Shown: positions 19,032 through 28,256 of the stretch, one piece after another
Numbering within the stretch: the stretch's first letter is position 1
Layout: every line of letters begins with the position of its first letter
Source of the DNA: an uncultured Acidobacteriaceae bacterium
GTDB lineage: Bacteria > Acidobacteriota > Terriglobia > Terriglobales > Acidobacteriaceae
DNA: 64,000 nucleotides
Direction: 5' to 3'
NCBI GenBank assembly: GCA_903842065.1
Contig: CAIMKZ010000106.1
Location: 310,001-374,000 of the forward strand
Program-made: the position numbers and the translations under genes
Notes under the pieces: generated by a model
What the model was told of the DNA's origin: nothing
Seen by the model: the letters and a program-made list of their open reading frames with translations, nothing else
Databases searched by the model: none

Positions 19032-20639
19032 ATGGGCCGCGCCTCCTCCTATAATCGAGCTTTGAACGCCGAAGCCAAACGCGAGCACTCCCGCGCACAC
19101 GCCACCGCAGTCGGCGCGGGCATCCTGCTCAGCCGCATCGTCGGGCTGGTGCGCGACCGCGTCTTTGCCCACTACTTCGGCAACTCCGACGCAGCCGACG
19201 CTTTCCGCGCCGCCTTCCGCATCCCCAACTTCCTGCAAAATCTCTTTGGCGAGGGCGTTCTTTCGGCCTCCTTCATTCCGGTCTACGCCCGGCTGAACGC
19301 TGAAGAACGCCACCGCGAGGCCTCCGAACTCGCTGAGGCCATCTTCGCGCTGCTGCTGGTTGTCACTACGGCGCTTGTGGCGCTGGGCATCTGGGCCACG
19401 CCCTGGCTCATCGACATCATCGCCCCCGGCTTCCAGGGCGACAAGCGCGAACTGACGATTCAGCTTGTTCGCATCCTCTTTCCCGGCGCGGCGCTGCTGG
19501 TCTTCTCCGCGTGGTGCCTGGGAATCCTGAACAGCCACCGCCGCTTCTTCCTCTCCTACGCAGCGCCCGTGGTGTGGAACATCGCTATGATCGCGACGCT
19601 CGCCTGGGGCGGACGCAGCCACACCGAACAGCGACTGGCCGTACTGCTGGCCATGGGATCGGTTGTGGGCTCGGCCCTTCAGTTTGCCGTGCAGTTGCCT
19701 ACCGTGCTGCGCTACCTGTGGCCGCTCAAACTCAAGCTCCACGCCGGCGAACACGTCCGTACTGTCGTCAGAAACTTCTTTCCCGTCTTTCTGAGCCGCG
19801 GAGTCGTGCAGATCAGCGCCTACATCGACGCCTGGCTGGGCAGCTTTCTCGGCACCGGCGCGGTCTCGGCGCTAGGCTACGCGCAGACGCTCTACACGCT
19901 CCCAGTGAGCCTCTTCGGCATGGCGGTTTCGGCGGCCGAGCTTCCGGCTATGTCCTCGGAAGTAGGCACCGACGCAGAGATCGCGCTGGCCCTGCGCAAG
20001 CGGCTCACAGCAGGCCTCGCGCAGATCGCCTACTTTGTGATCCCCTCGGCGGTGGCCTTCGTGCTGCTCGGCGACGTGGTCATCGCCACCATCTACCGCA
20101 CCGGCCACTTCCAGCACGACGACGTGCTCTTTGTATGGGCCGTACTCGCCGGTTCAGCCGTAGGATTGCTGGCGTCCACCTCCGGCCGTCTCTACTCCTC
20201 GGCATACTACGCATTGCGCGATACACGCACGCCGCTGCGCTTCGCCATGGTTCGCGTCGCGCTTACGCTCTCGCTCGGATACCTCTGCGCTATACCGCTG
20301 CCGCATCTGCTGGGCATCAGCCAGCGCTGGGGAGCCGCGGGACTCACGCTCTCTGCCGGCGTTGCAGGATGGATCGAATTTCTGCTGCTGCGCCGCGGGC
20401 TGCACGCGCGCGTCGGCGCAATCGACGGTGGCGCATCGCGCATCGTCAAGCTCTATGCGGTCGCCATCGTCTCGGCGCTCATCGCCGTCGGCATCCGGCG
20501 CGTGCTGCCTTTTGAAAACTCTGTGCTGATCGGGATCGCAGTGCTTGCGCCTTACGGCGCGCTCTATCTCGGCATCACGCAGGGTATGGGCATCGCCAGC
20601 ACCGGCGCGCTCGACCGTATCTTCAAGCGGCGCAAATAG
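19032..20639 (+). CDS. murJ: lipid II flippase MurJ (MviN family)
   Basis: Polytopic inner-membrane flippase of the MOP superfamily that moves lipid II outward for peptidoglycan synthesis. The protein has about 14 hydrophobic helices. Family signatures: ILLSRIVGLVRDRVFAHYFGNSDAADAFRAAFRIPNFLQNLFGEGVLSASFIPVY, with the conserved Arg residues of the central cavity, and later YAQTLYTLPVSLFGMAVSAAELPAMS. The start is uncertain: the frame is open from 18933, ATG at 19032 is used, and a TTG at 19062 just after a TATAAT string is also possible. Homology begins around the AHATAVGAGILLSR segment. Length of 535 is normal. Confidence 0.92.
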   Translation: MGRASSYNRALNAEAKREHSRAHATAVGAGILLSRIVGLVRDRVFAHYFGNSDAADAFRAAFRIPNFLQNLFGEGVLSASFIPVYARLNAEERHREASELAEAIFALLLVVTTALVALGIWATPWLIDIIAPGFQGDKRELTIQLVRILFPGAALLVFSAWCLGILNSHRRFFLSYAAPVVWNIAMIATLAWGGRSHTEQRLAVLLAMGSVVGSALQFAVQLPTVLRYLWPLKLKLHAGEHVRTVVRNFFPVFLSRGVVQISAYIDAWLGSFLGTGAVSALGYAQTLYTLPVSLFGMAVSAAELPAMSSEVGTDAEIALALRKRLTAGLAQIAYFVIPSAVAFVLLGDVVIATIYRTGHFQHDDVLFVWAVLAGSAVGLLASTSGRLYSSAYYALRDTRTPLRFAMVRVALTLSLGYLCAIPLPHLLGISQRWGAAGLTLSAGVAGWIEFLLLRRGLHARVGAIDGGASRIVKLYAVAIVSALIAVGIRRVLPFENSVLIGIAVLAPYGALYLGITQGMGIASTGALDRIFKRRK

Positions 20640-20730
20640 CGGACATATCAGCGCTATTTAACTTTTCCTTTACGCTTTCGTGCGCGTCTACGTTTTACCC
20701 TAGAAAGAGAAGTCTTTATTCCTCCCCATC

Positions 20731-22158
20731 ATGCACATTAGACCCGCCAACTCGCCGATCATGGCTCTCGTCCGGCTGCTCGCAGCCGCGGGCCTGGCGC
20801 TGTCTTTTGCCGTAGCCTCCGGCGCGCAGACTTCTGCCGCTCCTCCCGATGCGCCACTCACGTTGTTGCCCCACCGCTATGGCGCGCGTTACTGGGTCTC
20901 GGGCCAGGTAAACGTTATCTTTCAGGGCCGGCTGCCGTTTCATTCTCCCTACCAGGGCGATAACAGCTTCCACAACAGTGCCGAGTACAAGACCTCGCTG
21001 CTGGGCACGCTGTTCACGGCCGTGCGTCCGTGGAAGTCCATCCGCTACCAGAACGATCTCATCCTCGATGTCGAAAGCTCCGGCGGCCGTGGTTTGAGCC
21101 AGGCGCTGGGTCTTGCCGGGTTCACTAATCTCGATGTGGTGCGCAATCCCAGCCTGGGGTCCAAGCCCTATCTGGCCCGCTACAGCATCCATCAAGTCCT
21201 GGGCCTGACCGATGAAACCGCGAGTCAGCAGCCCGGCCCATTCGCGACGGCCGACAAGGTTCCCGTGCGACGCGTCGAACTTCGCCTCGGCAAGCTAACG
21301 GTGCCGGATTTCTTCGACGCGAACTCCATCGGCACAGACTCGCACCTCCAGTTCATGAACTGGACCGTGGACAACAACGGCGCGTGGGACTACGCTGCCG
21401 ACACCCGCGGCTACACCGTGGGCGCCATGGCCGAGTACGACGACCGCAGCTGGTCCATTCGTTACGGCCTCTTCACCATGCCCACCGTGGCGAACGGCAT
21501 CGACATGGACTGGGCCATCAGCCGCGCCCACGCCTCCAATACCGAGTTCGAGCTGCGTCACGGCTTGGTGCGCGGCCGCAACGGCGTCACGCGCCTGCTC
21601 TTCTACAGCAACCGCGCGCACATGGGCAGCTACCGCGAGGCGGTGAGGGACTTTCTCAACGGCTTCGACACACTTCACTACGGCGCAACGCGGCCCGACA
21701 TCACTCTGCACGAGAAATTCAGCGCGCTCAAGTACGGCGTGGGCCTCAACACCGAGCAGGAAGTTACAGATCGACTGCGCCTCTTCGGGCGCTTCGGCTG
21801 GAACGACGGCGCGACGGAGTCCTACGCCTACACCGAAGTCGAACAGACATTCGAACTGGGCGGAGACTACAACATGGCGCGCCTGCACAGGCCCAACGAC
21901 AAGGCGGGCGTGGCCTTCGTTTCAAACGCCATCAAGCGCGACCACCAGGCCTATCTCAAGAATGGCGGCCTCGGCTTTTTGCTCGGCGACGGCAAACTCA
22001 ACTACGGACGCGAAGACATCCTCGAGACCTACTACAACCTGCACGCGTGGCGCGGACTCTACTACGCCGTGGACGTGCAGCACATCGCCGACCCCGGCTA
22101 CAACCGCGACCGCGGGCCCGCATGGGTCGGCGCAGTGCGCACACACATCGACTTCTGA
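20731..22158 (+). CDS. OprB-family carbohydrate-selective porin
   Basis: A 475-residue outer-membrane beta-barrel. Residues 1-32 form a signal peptide ending ASGAQ. The body shows amphipathic strands with many aromatic ends, and family-like segments ARYWVSGQVNVIFQGRLPFHSPYQG, LRLGKLTVPDFFDAN, and the C-terminal run RGPAWVGAVRTHIDF ending in Phe, as expected for BAM substrates. OprB-type porins admit glucose and other sugars. ATG at 20731 follows a short leader. No transporter is adjacent. Confidence 0.82.
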   Translation: MHIRPANSPIMALVRLLAAAGLALSFAVASGAQTSAAPPDAPLTLLPHRYGARYWVSGQVNVIFQGRLPFHSPYQGDNSFHNSAEYKTSLLGTLFTAVRPWKSIRYQNDLILDVESSGGRGLSQALGLAGFTNLDVVRNPSLGSKPYLARYSIHQVLGLTDETASQQPGPFATADKVPVRRVELRLGKLTVPDFFDANSIGTDSHLQFMNWTVDNNGAWDYAADTRGYTVGAMAEYDDRSWSIRYGLFTMPTVANGIDMDWAISRAHASNTEFELRHGLVRGRNGVTRLLFYSNRAHMGSYREAVRDFLNGFDTLHYGATRPDITLHEKFSALKYGVGLNTEQEVTDRLRLFGRFGWNDGATESYAYTEVEQTFELGGDYNMARLHRPNDKAGVAFVSNAIKRDHQAYLKNGGLGFLLGDGKLNYGREDILETYYNLHAWRGLYYAVDVQHIADPGYNRDRGPAWVGAVRTHIDF

Positions 22159-22217
22159 TGCGCGCAGGCCAACAATAAAATCTCACTCTGAATAATCGTC
22201 GCGAACTGCGGACTGAT

Positions 22218-22616
22218 TTACTTCGGCGAAGCCGTCTGCGGTGCGCTCTCCTGCGCGGGCAGCGTGTAGATCACCTCGCCCGGCTTGGCATAATGCAGCT
22301 TCTCGCGGGCTTCACGCTCAATCGCGTCGGGATCGTTCTTCAACTGCTCGACGTGCCGCGTCATCACGGCGTTTTCCTTCTTCAGCCGTTCGATCTCGGC
22401 CTGAAGCGCGCGATCCTGGGCCCGCGCCTGCCGCCACTCCGAGACTCCATGCCGGCCGTAGATCACATACCAGGTAAGCAGCAGCGCCATGGCCGCGGCC
22501 ACAACCGTAACCGCCGGAAGCCGGTAGCGCAAAGCCCACGCGGCCAGCCGCTCGCGCCGGCTCATCGGCTTGGCGACGGCCGTTGTGTTCTGGCGGATTG
22601 GGTGCGATTGCGTCAT
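22218..22616 (-). CDS. ftsB: Septum formation initiator family protein (FtsB/DivIC-like)
   Basis: A 132-residue bitopic membrane protein: about 30 cytoplasmic residues, one membrane helix (about 33-52, LPAVTVVAAAMALLLTWYVIYG), then a periplasmic coiled coil (60-100, RALQAEIERLKKENAVMTRHVEQLKND) and the short conserved tail DAIEREAREKLHYAKPGEVIYTLP. This is the FtsB/DivIC plan; these proteins bridge FtsL and FtsQ in the divisome. Assignment rests on architecture and the PGE motif. The 3' end carries a Pro/Ala/Thr tail. Confidence 0.85.
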   Translation of the reverse strand: MTQSHPIRQNTTAVAKPMSRRERLAAWALRYRLPAVTVVAAAMALLLTWYVIYGRHGVSEWRQARAQDRALQAEIERLKKENAVMTRHVEQLKNDPDAIEREAREKLHYAKPGEVIYTLPAQESAPQTASPK

Positions 22617-22670
22617 GCGTGCTGTGCTTTCCGTGACGAATGAAGCCGTAAAAAATTCAACTGTCCCTCA

Positions 22671-22727
22671 GGGGCTAAAGCCCCGAATCAATAGAAGGGC
22701 TATTGTTGGCGCGGATAAATCCGCGCC
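22671..22727. repeat. Pair of perfect hairpins between ftsB and the phosphohexomutase gene
   Basis: GGGGCTAAAGCCCC (22671-22684) and GGCGCGGATAAATCCGCGCC (22708-22727), each with an AA loop. They belong to the GC-rich intergenic hairpin type seen also at 46325-46460. They may act as a bidirectional transcription barrier; no T-tract follows. Confidence 0.7.
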
Positions 22728-22763
22728 CTACCAAATGCTCGCCCGTCAGTGTGCAGCGAACCC

Positions 22764-24176
22764 TCAGGCCCCGACGACAAACTTTTCGGCCGCTCCGCGC
22801 AGAGCCGACATATCGGCCTCGCTGCGCGCCTCGACGTAAGCCCTGACCACCGGCTCGGTTCCCGAGAGGCGATAGCAGACCCACGAGCCGTCCTCAAGAA
22901 CGAGCTTGAGCCCGTCGGTGCGGACGATCTGACTGATTTTGCGCCCGCCCAGGTCCTTCGGATCGGACTTCAATCTCTCAGTGAAGGCCAGTTTCTGCTC
23001 CGGGGTCAAGCGGAAGTTGTCGCGAACCGGATAGAAGGAACCAACCTTGGCAAAGAGTTTCTTCAACTGTTCGCCCAGGCTCGTGCCGCGCACGGCAACC
23101 ATCTCCGCAACCAGCAGTCCGGCAACGACGCCGTCTTTCTCCGGCACGTGGCCGCGAATCGTCAGCCCGGCCGACTCCTCGCCGCCGATGGCGATCTTGT
23201 CCTGAATAATCAGCTCGCCGATGTACTTGAAGCCCACCGGCGTCTCGTAGAGCTGGACCTTGTGGAAGTCGGCCAGTGCGTTTACCAGATTCGTCGTCGC
23301 CACGCTCTTGGCCACGCCGTTCTTCCAGCCGCGTGTCTCCACCAGATAGTCGAAGAGCAGCGCAATGATGTAGTTGGGTTGAATGAAGGTGCCGTCCGCG
23401 TCCACAATGCCGAAGCGGTCTGCGTCGCCGTCCTGCGCAATCGCCAGCGATGCGCCAAACTCCTTCATCTTCCGCCGCGCGTCGTCGAGCAGGTGATCGT
23501 CGGGCTCCGGCGCGTGTCCGCCAAAGAGCACATCGCGATAGTCGTGAACGCAATCGACAGGAACGCCGGAGTCGCGCAGCAGGTCGGAGGCGTATCCGCA
23601 GCCCGCGCCCCAGAAGGGATCGACGACAACCTTGATGCCCGACTTGGCGATGGCTTTGAGATCGACCAGCTCGGCGAGTCGCTTGAGGAAGGCCGCCTTC
23701 ACGTCAACTGTCTCAAAACCCGCTGCGGGCGGCGCGGCTTGGGGAATGTCGGCCAGCGCGGCGTCGTTGTCAACGATCGCCTCTTCAATCTGCTTTGTGA
23801 CTTCGGGCAGGGCGGGCGCGCCGTCGTGGGTAGAGAACTTGATGCCGTTGTACTCCGGCGGATTGTGCGAGGCGGTAAAGTTGATGGCACCGGAGGTCTT
23901 GTGCTGGGTCACGGCATAGGCGATGGCCGGCGTGGGCGCGGCCTCGGGAATCACGATGGGGGTAATGCCGGCGGCGGCGAGCACGCGGGCGGCTTCGTCG
24001 ACGAAGGTTTCGCCGAGGAAGCGGGGGTCGCGGCCCACCAGCACGCGATGGGGCGCGGGCTGGGTGTTGACGTAAGCGGCGATGCCGGCGATGGCCCGGC
24101 GGATGTTCGCCACGGTAAACTCATCGGCCACAATGGCCCGCCACCCGGAAGTTCCAAACTTGATTGCTGCGCTCAT
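22764..24176 (-). CDS. Phosphoglucomutase/phosphomannomutase family protein
   Basis: Alpha-D-phosphohexomutase of 470 residues that shifts phosphate between C1 and C6 of a hexose phosphate. Seen in order: FGTSGWRA at the N-terminus, the phosphoserine loop TASHNPPEYNGIK with the catalytic Ser at residue 103, the metal-binding loop DGDADRFGIVD, the sugar-binding loop GGEESAG, and the C-terminal phosphate-binding RLSGTEPVVRAYVE. All catalytic elements are intact. Sugar preference (glucose, mannose or glucosamine) is not decided by these motifs. ATG at 24176 begins exactly before the family start. Confidence 0.92.
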   Translation of the reverse strand: MSAAIKFGTSGWRAIVADEFTVANIRRAIAGIAAYVNTQPAPHRVLVGRDPRFLGETFVDEAARVLAAAGITPIVIPEAAPTPAIAYAVTQHKTSGAINFTASHNPPEYNGIKFSTHDGAPALPEVTKQIEEAIVDNDAALADIPQAAPPAAGFETVDVKAAFLKRLAELVDLKAIAKSGIKVVVDPFWGAGCGYASDLLRDSGVPVDCVHDYRDVLFGGHAPEPDDHLLDDARRKMKEFGASLAIAQDGDADRFGIVDADGTFIQPNYIIALLFDYLVETRGWKNGVAKSVATTNLVNALADFHKVQLYETPVGFKYIGELIIQDKIAIGGEESAGLTIRGHVPEKDGVVAGLLVAEMVAVRGTSLGEQLKKLFAKVGSFYPVRDNFRLTPEQKLAFTERLKSDPKDLGGRKISQIVRTDGLKLVLEDGSWVCYRLSGTEPVVRAYVEARSEADMSALRGAAEKFVVGA

Positions 24177-24280
24177 ACGTGTCTCCGCTCGCCGAATGTT
24201 TCAGGTAGAGCCTGTAAGCAATTTATATCCCATGGGGTGCGCGAGGATGTTGGCGAGGGATGGACCTCAGGGGTGTTGAA

Positions 24281-24321
24281 AAGTAAAACCCCGTCGATAC
24301 CCTTGCTAAGGTACCGACGGG
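24281..24321 (-). terminator. Intrinsic terminator of the Gly/Pro-rich esterase gene
   Basis: On the minus strand a 12-bp stem (24310-24321 with 24290-24301, one mismatch) is followed by a T-rich tail at 24281-24288. It lies about 50 bases beyond the esterase stop. Confidence 0.75.
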
Positions 24322-24371
24322 AACGAACATACAAACGGATTCGAGACGTCTTTAGAAGCTGCCCAACACCC

Positions 24372-25808
24372 TTACTTCGCGGCGGGCGACTTGGACTGCG
24401 CGAACAGCCAGTCCCTTACTGCCGTGATTCGGTAAGCCACCGGCCATGTGGCCATGTGCTCCTGGCCACCCTCTTTGCCCGGAGGAAAGACGGTGCCCTT
24501 CAAGAACGTCGCGTACTTGATGTTGTTGCCTTCGGCGAGCATCTTCTTCGACTCGGCGGTCAACTCGGCGTCGCTCTGCCGGGCGTTCCAGGTGGCCTTG
24601 CTGATCTTCGCTCCCGCCTTCTCCCACACAGCTATGGAATCGTTCATGCCGGGAAAGGCGCGTGTATCGCCCTCGGCAACGATGATCCACATCTTGTTGT
24701 GAATCAGAACCGAAGTCGCCTGCGGATCGCGCTGCCCTGCAACCAGCATCGAGGCCGCGAACAGGTCGGGATAACGGATCATGATGGCCAGCGACAACAT
24801 GCACCCAAACGACTGGCCGGTGGTATACATCCGGTTCTTGTCCACGCTGTACTTGGCGGTTACGGAGTTCACCAGATGCACTACCGTATCGACCGTAATC
24901 TCTCCGGCTTCGCCTTCCGTGGCAAAGCCCGCGCCAAAGGCCGGGGCAACAATGATCGAGGGATGCCTGGCCTGCTCGGACGGAGTGGCCCAGATGGTGG
25001 CGCCGATGCCCTGCGTCAGGGTCCGCGTGGTGCCCTGGCCGGTTACGCTGGCATCGTGCATAAACAGCACCAGCGGATACTTCTTACTCGGGTCGTAGTT
25101 TTTGGGCAGGAAGAGGTTGTAGGGCAGAGTCTTGCCCGTCACTTCGTCCTTGAACTCAAACTGCTTGAACTCGTCGGCGATCAGGTTGATGGTCTTGTCG
25201 TTCTCAAAAGTTGCCGCGTCTCCCGCATACTTTTCGCCGGATGCGGTCGTAACCTCTCCAACCTGCGCTACGGAGAGCTTCACGGGCTTGCGCGGAGTGC
25301 CGCCGCCCATGCCCATCGGCGGACGCGCTCCCGCGGCAGCATTCGGACCAGCGCCCGGACCACCCGGCCCTCCAGAACCTCCAGGTCCACCCTGTGCGCC
25401 GGGCCCTCCCGGGCCGCCCGGACCGTCGGGTCCACCGCCACTTCCGGGACCGCCGCCATAAACAGCCGCTGTCTTATCGTCGGCCGAGAGCTCGATCACT
25501 ACATAGGACCCGTTGACGCCCTTGGCTGCCGTGGCCGGAGCGGTGTTCGCGTAGACCTTGGTGATCGTTCTGCCGGTCACGGAGAACGACGACGCCAAGA
25601 GCTTCGACTGATCAATGGCCTTGTCGTATTCAATCGCAACGGCGATGTACTTCTCTCCGTCGCCAAAGACCTCGCCGATAGCGGTGGCGCTCTTGATGTG
25701 TGGATTTTTGGCCGCCGGAGCGCCTGCCGCGCCCTGGGACATCGCCGAAGTTGCCATGACCAGTGCAAATGCCAATGATGCCGCTAAGATCGAAGATAGC
25801 TTTTTCAT
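24372..25808 (-). CDS. Exported alpha/beta-hydrolase (esterase/PHB depolymerase-like) with Gly/Pro-rich linker
   Basis: A 478-residue secreted esterase-like protein. Signal peptide at residues 1-24 (ending SAMSQG), an N-terminal beta-sandwich domain (about 30-125, IGEVFGDGEKYIAVAIEYDKAID), a collagen-like linker rich in GGP and GPG triplets (about 130-175), then an alpha/beta-hydrolase fold with oxyanion-side YPLVLFMHDAS and the nucleophile elbow GQSFGCML; a likely catalytic His lies in EHMATWPVAYR. ATG at 25808 is preceded by GAAGAGGAC; the frame open to 25889 lacks such a site. Substrate unknown; plant-polysaccharide esters or polyesters are possible. Confidence 0.8.
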   Translation of the reverse strand: MKKLSSILAASLAFALVMATSAMSQGAAGAPAAKNPHIKSATAIGEVFGDGEKYIAVAIEYDKAIDQSKLLASSFSVTGRTITKVYANTAPATAAKGVNGSYVVIELSADDKTAAVYGGGPGSGGGPDGPGGPGGPGAQGGPGGSGGPGGPGAGPNAAAGARPPMGMGGGTPRKPVKLSVAQVGEVTTASGEKYAGDAATFENDKTINLIADEFKQFEFKDEVTGKTLPYNLFLPKNYDPSKKYPLVLFMHDASVTGQGTTRTLTQGIGATIWATPSEQARHPSIIVAPAFGAGFATEGEAGEITVDTVVHLVNSVTAKYSVDKNRMYTTGQSFGCMLSLAIMIRYPDLFAASMLVAGQRDPQATSVLIHNKMWIIVAEGDTRAFPGMNDSIAVWEKAGAKISKATWNARQSDAELTAESKKMLAEGNNIKYATFLKGTVFPPGKEGGQEHMATWPVAYRITAVRDWLFAQSKSPAAK

Positions 25809-25976
25809 GTTTGTCCTCTTCCGGTGTCGCTCACTTACAGTCAACTCGCTTCGCTCTGCGCTCGATAGGGAAGCCGGCCGATGCAACAAACGGCTCGCCG
25901 GAACGGAACCGTCCCACGAGGCAGGCGAATTTATAGGTGTCTATAGGATGAGACGATGGGCCGGCGGAGAAAAGTC

Positions 25977-26618
25977 TCACCCGTGCCGCGGAACCACATA
26001 GAAGAGAATCACGAAGTAGTGAGCCACGCTGCCGGCCAGCACGAAGAGATGCCAGGTGGCGTGGAAGTAGCGCAGCCGGTCCAACGCAAAGAAAGCGATG
26101 CCCAGCGTGTAAGCCAGTCCACCGGCGGCCAGCCACATCATCCCGTGCCAGCCGATGGCGCGGTAGAGCGGAAGCACCGCAAAGACCACTACCCAGCCCT
26201 GAAACAGATAGACCAGCACCGACGCCACTTGAAAGCGGCCGAGCGCGAGGCTTTTGAAGACGACTCCTGCGATGGCCAGCGCCCAGACAAATACGAAGAG
26301 CGCCCAGCCCACCGGCCCACGAAGCGAGACCAGCGTAAACGGCGTGTAGGTTCCGGCGATCAGCAGATAGATGGCCGAGTGGTCGAGAACCTGAAACACA
26401 TGTCGCGCCTCCGTCCGCACCAGCGAGTGGTAGAGCGTGGAGCAGAGGTAAACGAGAACCAGGGTTACGGCGAAGACGGAGCAACTGACGATGTGCCAGG
26501 CACTTCCCCGCGTGGATGCGACGATGAGGTACACCGCGCCCGCCACGGCAAGCACGGCTCCGACGCCGTGGGTGATTGCGTTGGCAAGAATGTCGCCGAG
26601 TTTGGTTTCGGTGTGCAC
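25977..26618 (-). CDS. Hemolysin III family (PAQR-type) membrane protein
   Basis: A 213-residue protein with seven hydrophobic helices of the HlyIII/adiponectin-receptor superfamily. It begins with the family's NAITHGVGAVLAVAG region and has the conserved STLYHSLVR, LDHSAIYLLIAGTYTPF and C-terminal FHATWHLFVLAGSVAHYF, which supply the three His and the Ser/Asp that bind zinc in characterised relatives. The physiological role in bacteria is unclear; the hemolysin name is historical. ATG at 26618 fits the family length. Confidence 0.9.
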   Translation of the reverse strand: MHTETKLGDILANAITHGVGAVLAVAGAVYLIVASTRGSAWHIVSCSVFAVTLVLVYLCSTLYHSLVRTEARHVFQVLDHSAIYLLIAGTYTPFTLVSLRGPVGWALFVFVWALAIAGVVFKSLALGRFQVASVLVYLFQGWVVVFAVLPLYRAIGWHGMMWLAAGGLAYTLGIAFFALDRLRYFHATWHLFVLAGSVAHYFVILFYVVPRHG

Positions 26619-26790
26619 AGGTCGATGATAGTCCGCGGGCGGAGGCGTGACATGCGCAGTTCGCTAGTGAGACATGTCTATACTTATCCACGGATGCAGA
26701 ACTCGTTTGCGAGCTGCCTGCTGATGTAAGGCTTGGTTGCGGACCAGATGGGCGAGTTGTCTTCACATGAATCAGGGAAAGAGGCGCAGA

Positions 26791-28167
26791 GTGACAGAGA
26801 GTGTATCGAATGAGAAGCGGATTGCGCGCCGGACCATACTGAGCGGCGCGGTGATGCTGGGCGGTGGCGCAGCGATTTCAGCGGCGGTTCCTTCTCTGGC
26901 GCTGACAGCAGCGGATGCGGCAATCGCGTCCAGCGGGCAACTTGCTCCAATCGCAGGATCGGGATTGCCGGGCAACACCGCGGGCGCAGCCGAGTCCACA
27001 GCGGGCAGGATGAAGTTCAGCCGGGAGTTTTTATCCAACAAAGTATTTCAGGATCTGGCCTTGAACTTTGACCGGGCCGACGTTGCGCGCGTGGACAGCA
27101 AGCTACTGGAGACCGGCGCGGTGGTGCAGCCGAACGGCGATATTCTGTTTCGCATCTTTGCACCCCAGGCAAAAGACGTGACGTTAAAGTTTCAGCTTGT
27201 TCGCGATGGCCAACTGGTGCTGAAGAAGAACGAGGAAGGGGTGTTCGAGGGGCTGCTTGGCTGGGAGGAGGATCATACCGGGCCGATGAACGTGGTTGTA
27301 TACGTCGACGGAATGGACTTTCTCTATCCGCAGATGCCGATTCATTGGTCCACCAGCCGTCCGCGCAACTTTATCGAGGTGCCGGATACGGATATGGAAT
27401 TCATGCTGATCAAGGATGTCCCCCACGGCGCCATGAGCCGGGAGATATTCTGGGCCGATGCGATCCAGTCGTGGGAGCGTTGCGGCGTGTATACGCCTCC
27501 CGGTTATATGAAGTCGAGCCGGGAGTATCCGGTGCTCTATCTGCAGCACGGCGGCGGCGAAAACGAGCTCGTCTGGGGATACTGCGGAAGAGTCGCACAC
27601 ATACTCGACAATCTCATTGCAGCGGGCAAGGCCGAGCCTTTCATCGTTGTCATGAACAACGGCATGCTGCGCTACAGCGGTAACCCATCTACAGTGATCG
27701 ACGACGCATTGGAGCGGATACTCATCGAGAGCTGCATTCCGCACATAGAGAAGAACTATCGCGTGAAGACGGGCAAATGGAACAGGACAATTTCAGGACT
27801 TTCCATGGGTTGCATGCAGACCTGCGATATCGCGTTCCGGCATCCGGAATTGTTTGGGAATCTGGGGTCACTGAACGCAAGCATGACCCACGACCGGGAG
27901 AGTTTTAACACGACGTACGAGCGGCCTTATCCCAAGGTGCTGAAGGACCGAGAGAAGTTCGCTCGGGACTACAAGGTATACTTCCGCTCAACCATCCCGG
28001 TGGAAGATCATTTCGACTACTTCCTTGCCGACGATAAGCTCTGCGCGGATGCCGGAATCGACACGTTGCCGGGCTATCGGCGGATTGTGTATCCCAAGCG
28101 CACAAGCCGATGGAACGGGTGGAGGATGGGTCTGCGCGACTTTGCGCAGATGCTGTTCAAGGCCTGA
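26791..28167 (+). CDS. Tat-exported esterase (enterochelin esterase-like)
   Basis: A 458-residue protein with a Tat-type signal: ARRTILSGAVMLGGGAAIS near residues 11-29. It then has an N-terminal immunoglobulin/CBM48-like domain (DILFRIFAPQAKDVTLKF) and an alpha/beta-hydrolase of the Fes/feruloyl-esterase type: YTPPGYMKSSREYPVLYLQHG, nucleophile elbow GLSMGCMQT, and a helical lid. The GTG at 26791 is chosen because GGGAAAGAGG lies eight bases upstream and it starts a compact Tat signal; ATG at 26767 is an alternative without a clear site. Substrate not known. Confidence 0.82.
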   Translation: MTESVSNEKRIARRTILSGAVMLGGGAAISAAVPSLALTAADAAIASSGQLAPIAGSGLPGNTAGAAESTAGRMKFSREFLSNKVFQDLALNFDRADVARVDSKLLETGAVVQPNGDILFRIFAPQAKDVTLKFQLVRDGQLVLKKNEEGVFEGLLGWEEDHTGPMNVVVYVDGMDFLYPQMPIHWSTSRPRNFIEVPDTDMEFMLIKDVPHGAMSREIFWADAIQSWERCGVYTPPGYMKSSREYPVLYLQHGGGENELVWGYCGRVAHILDNLIAAGKAEPFIVVMNNGMLRYSGNPSTVIDDALERILIESCIPHIEKNYRVKTGKWNRTISGLSMGCMQTCDIAFRHPELFGNLGSLNASMTHDRESFNTTYERPYPKVLKDREKFARDYKVYFRSTIPVEDHFDYFLADDKLCADAGIDTLPGYRRIVYPKRTSRWNGWRMGLRDFAQMLFKA

Positions 28168-28256
28168 GCGCCGAGGCCTGACCTGAACAAGCGCTGGTCT
28201 CTGAACTTGGCGGGCGCACTCTGTGCGCCTGCTTCGCCCAACGCGACAAACAGCGA

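Noticed and set aside
22749-25778. 1009-codon plus-strand frame across the phosphohexomutase and esterase genes
   Set aside because: It is antisense to two well-supported genes and changes character at their boundaries; the translation has no domain.
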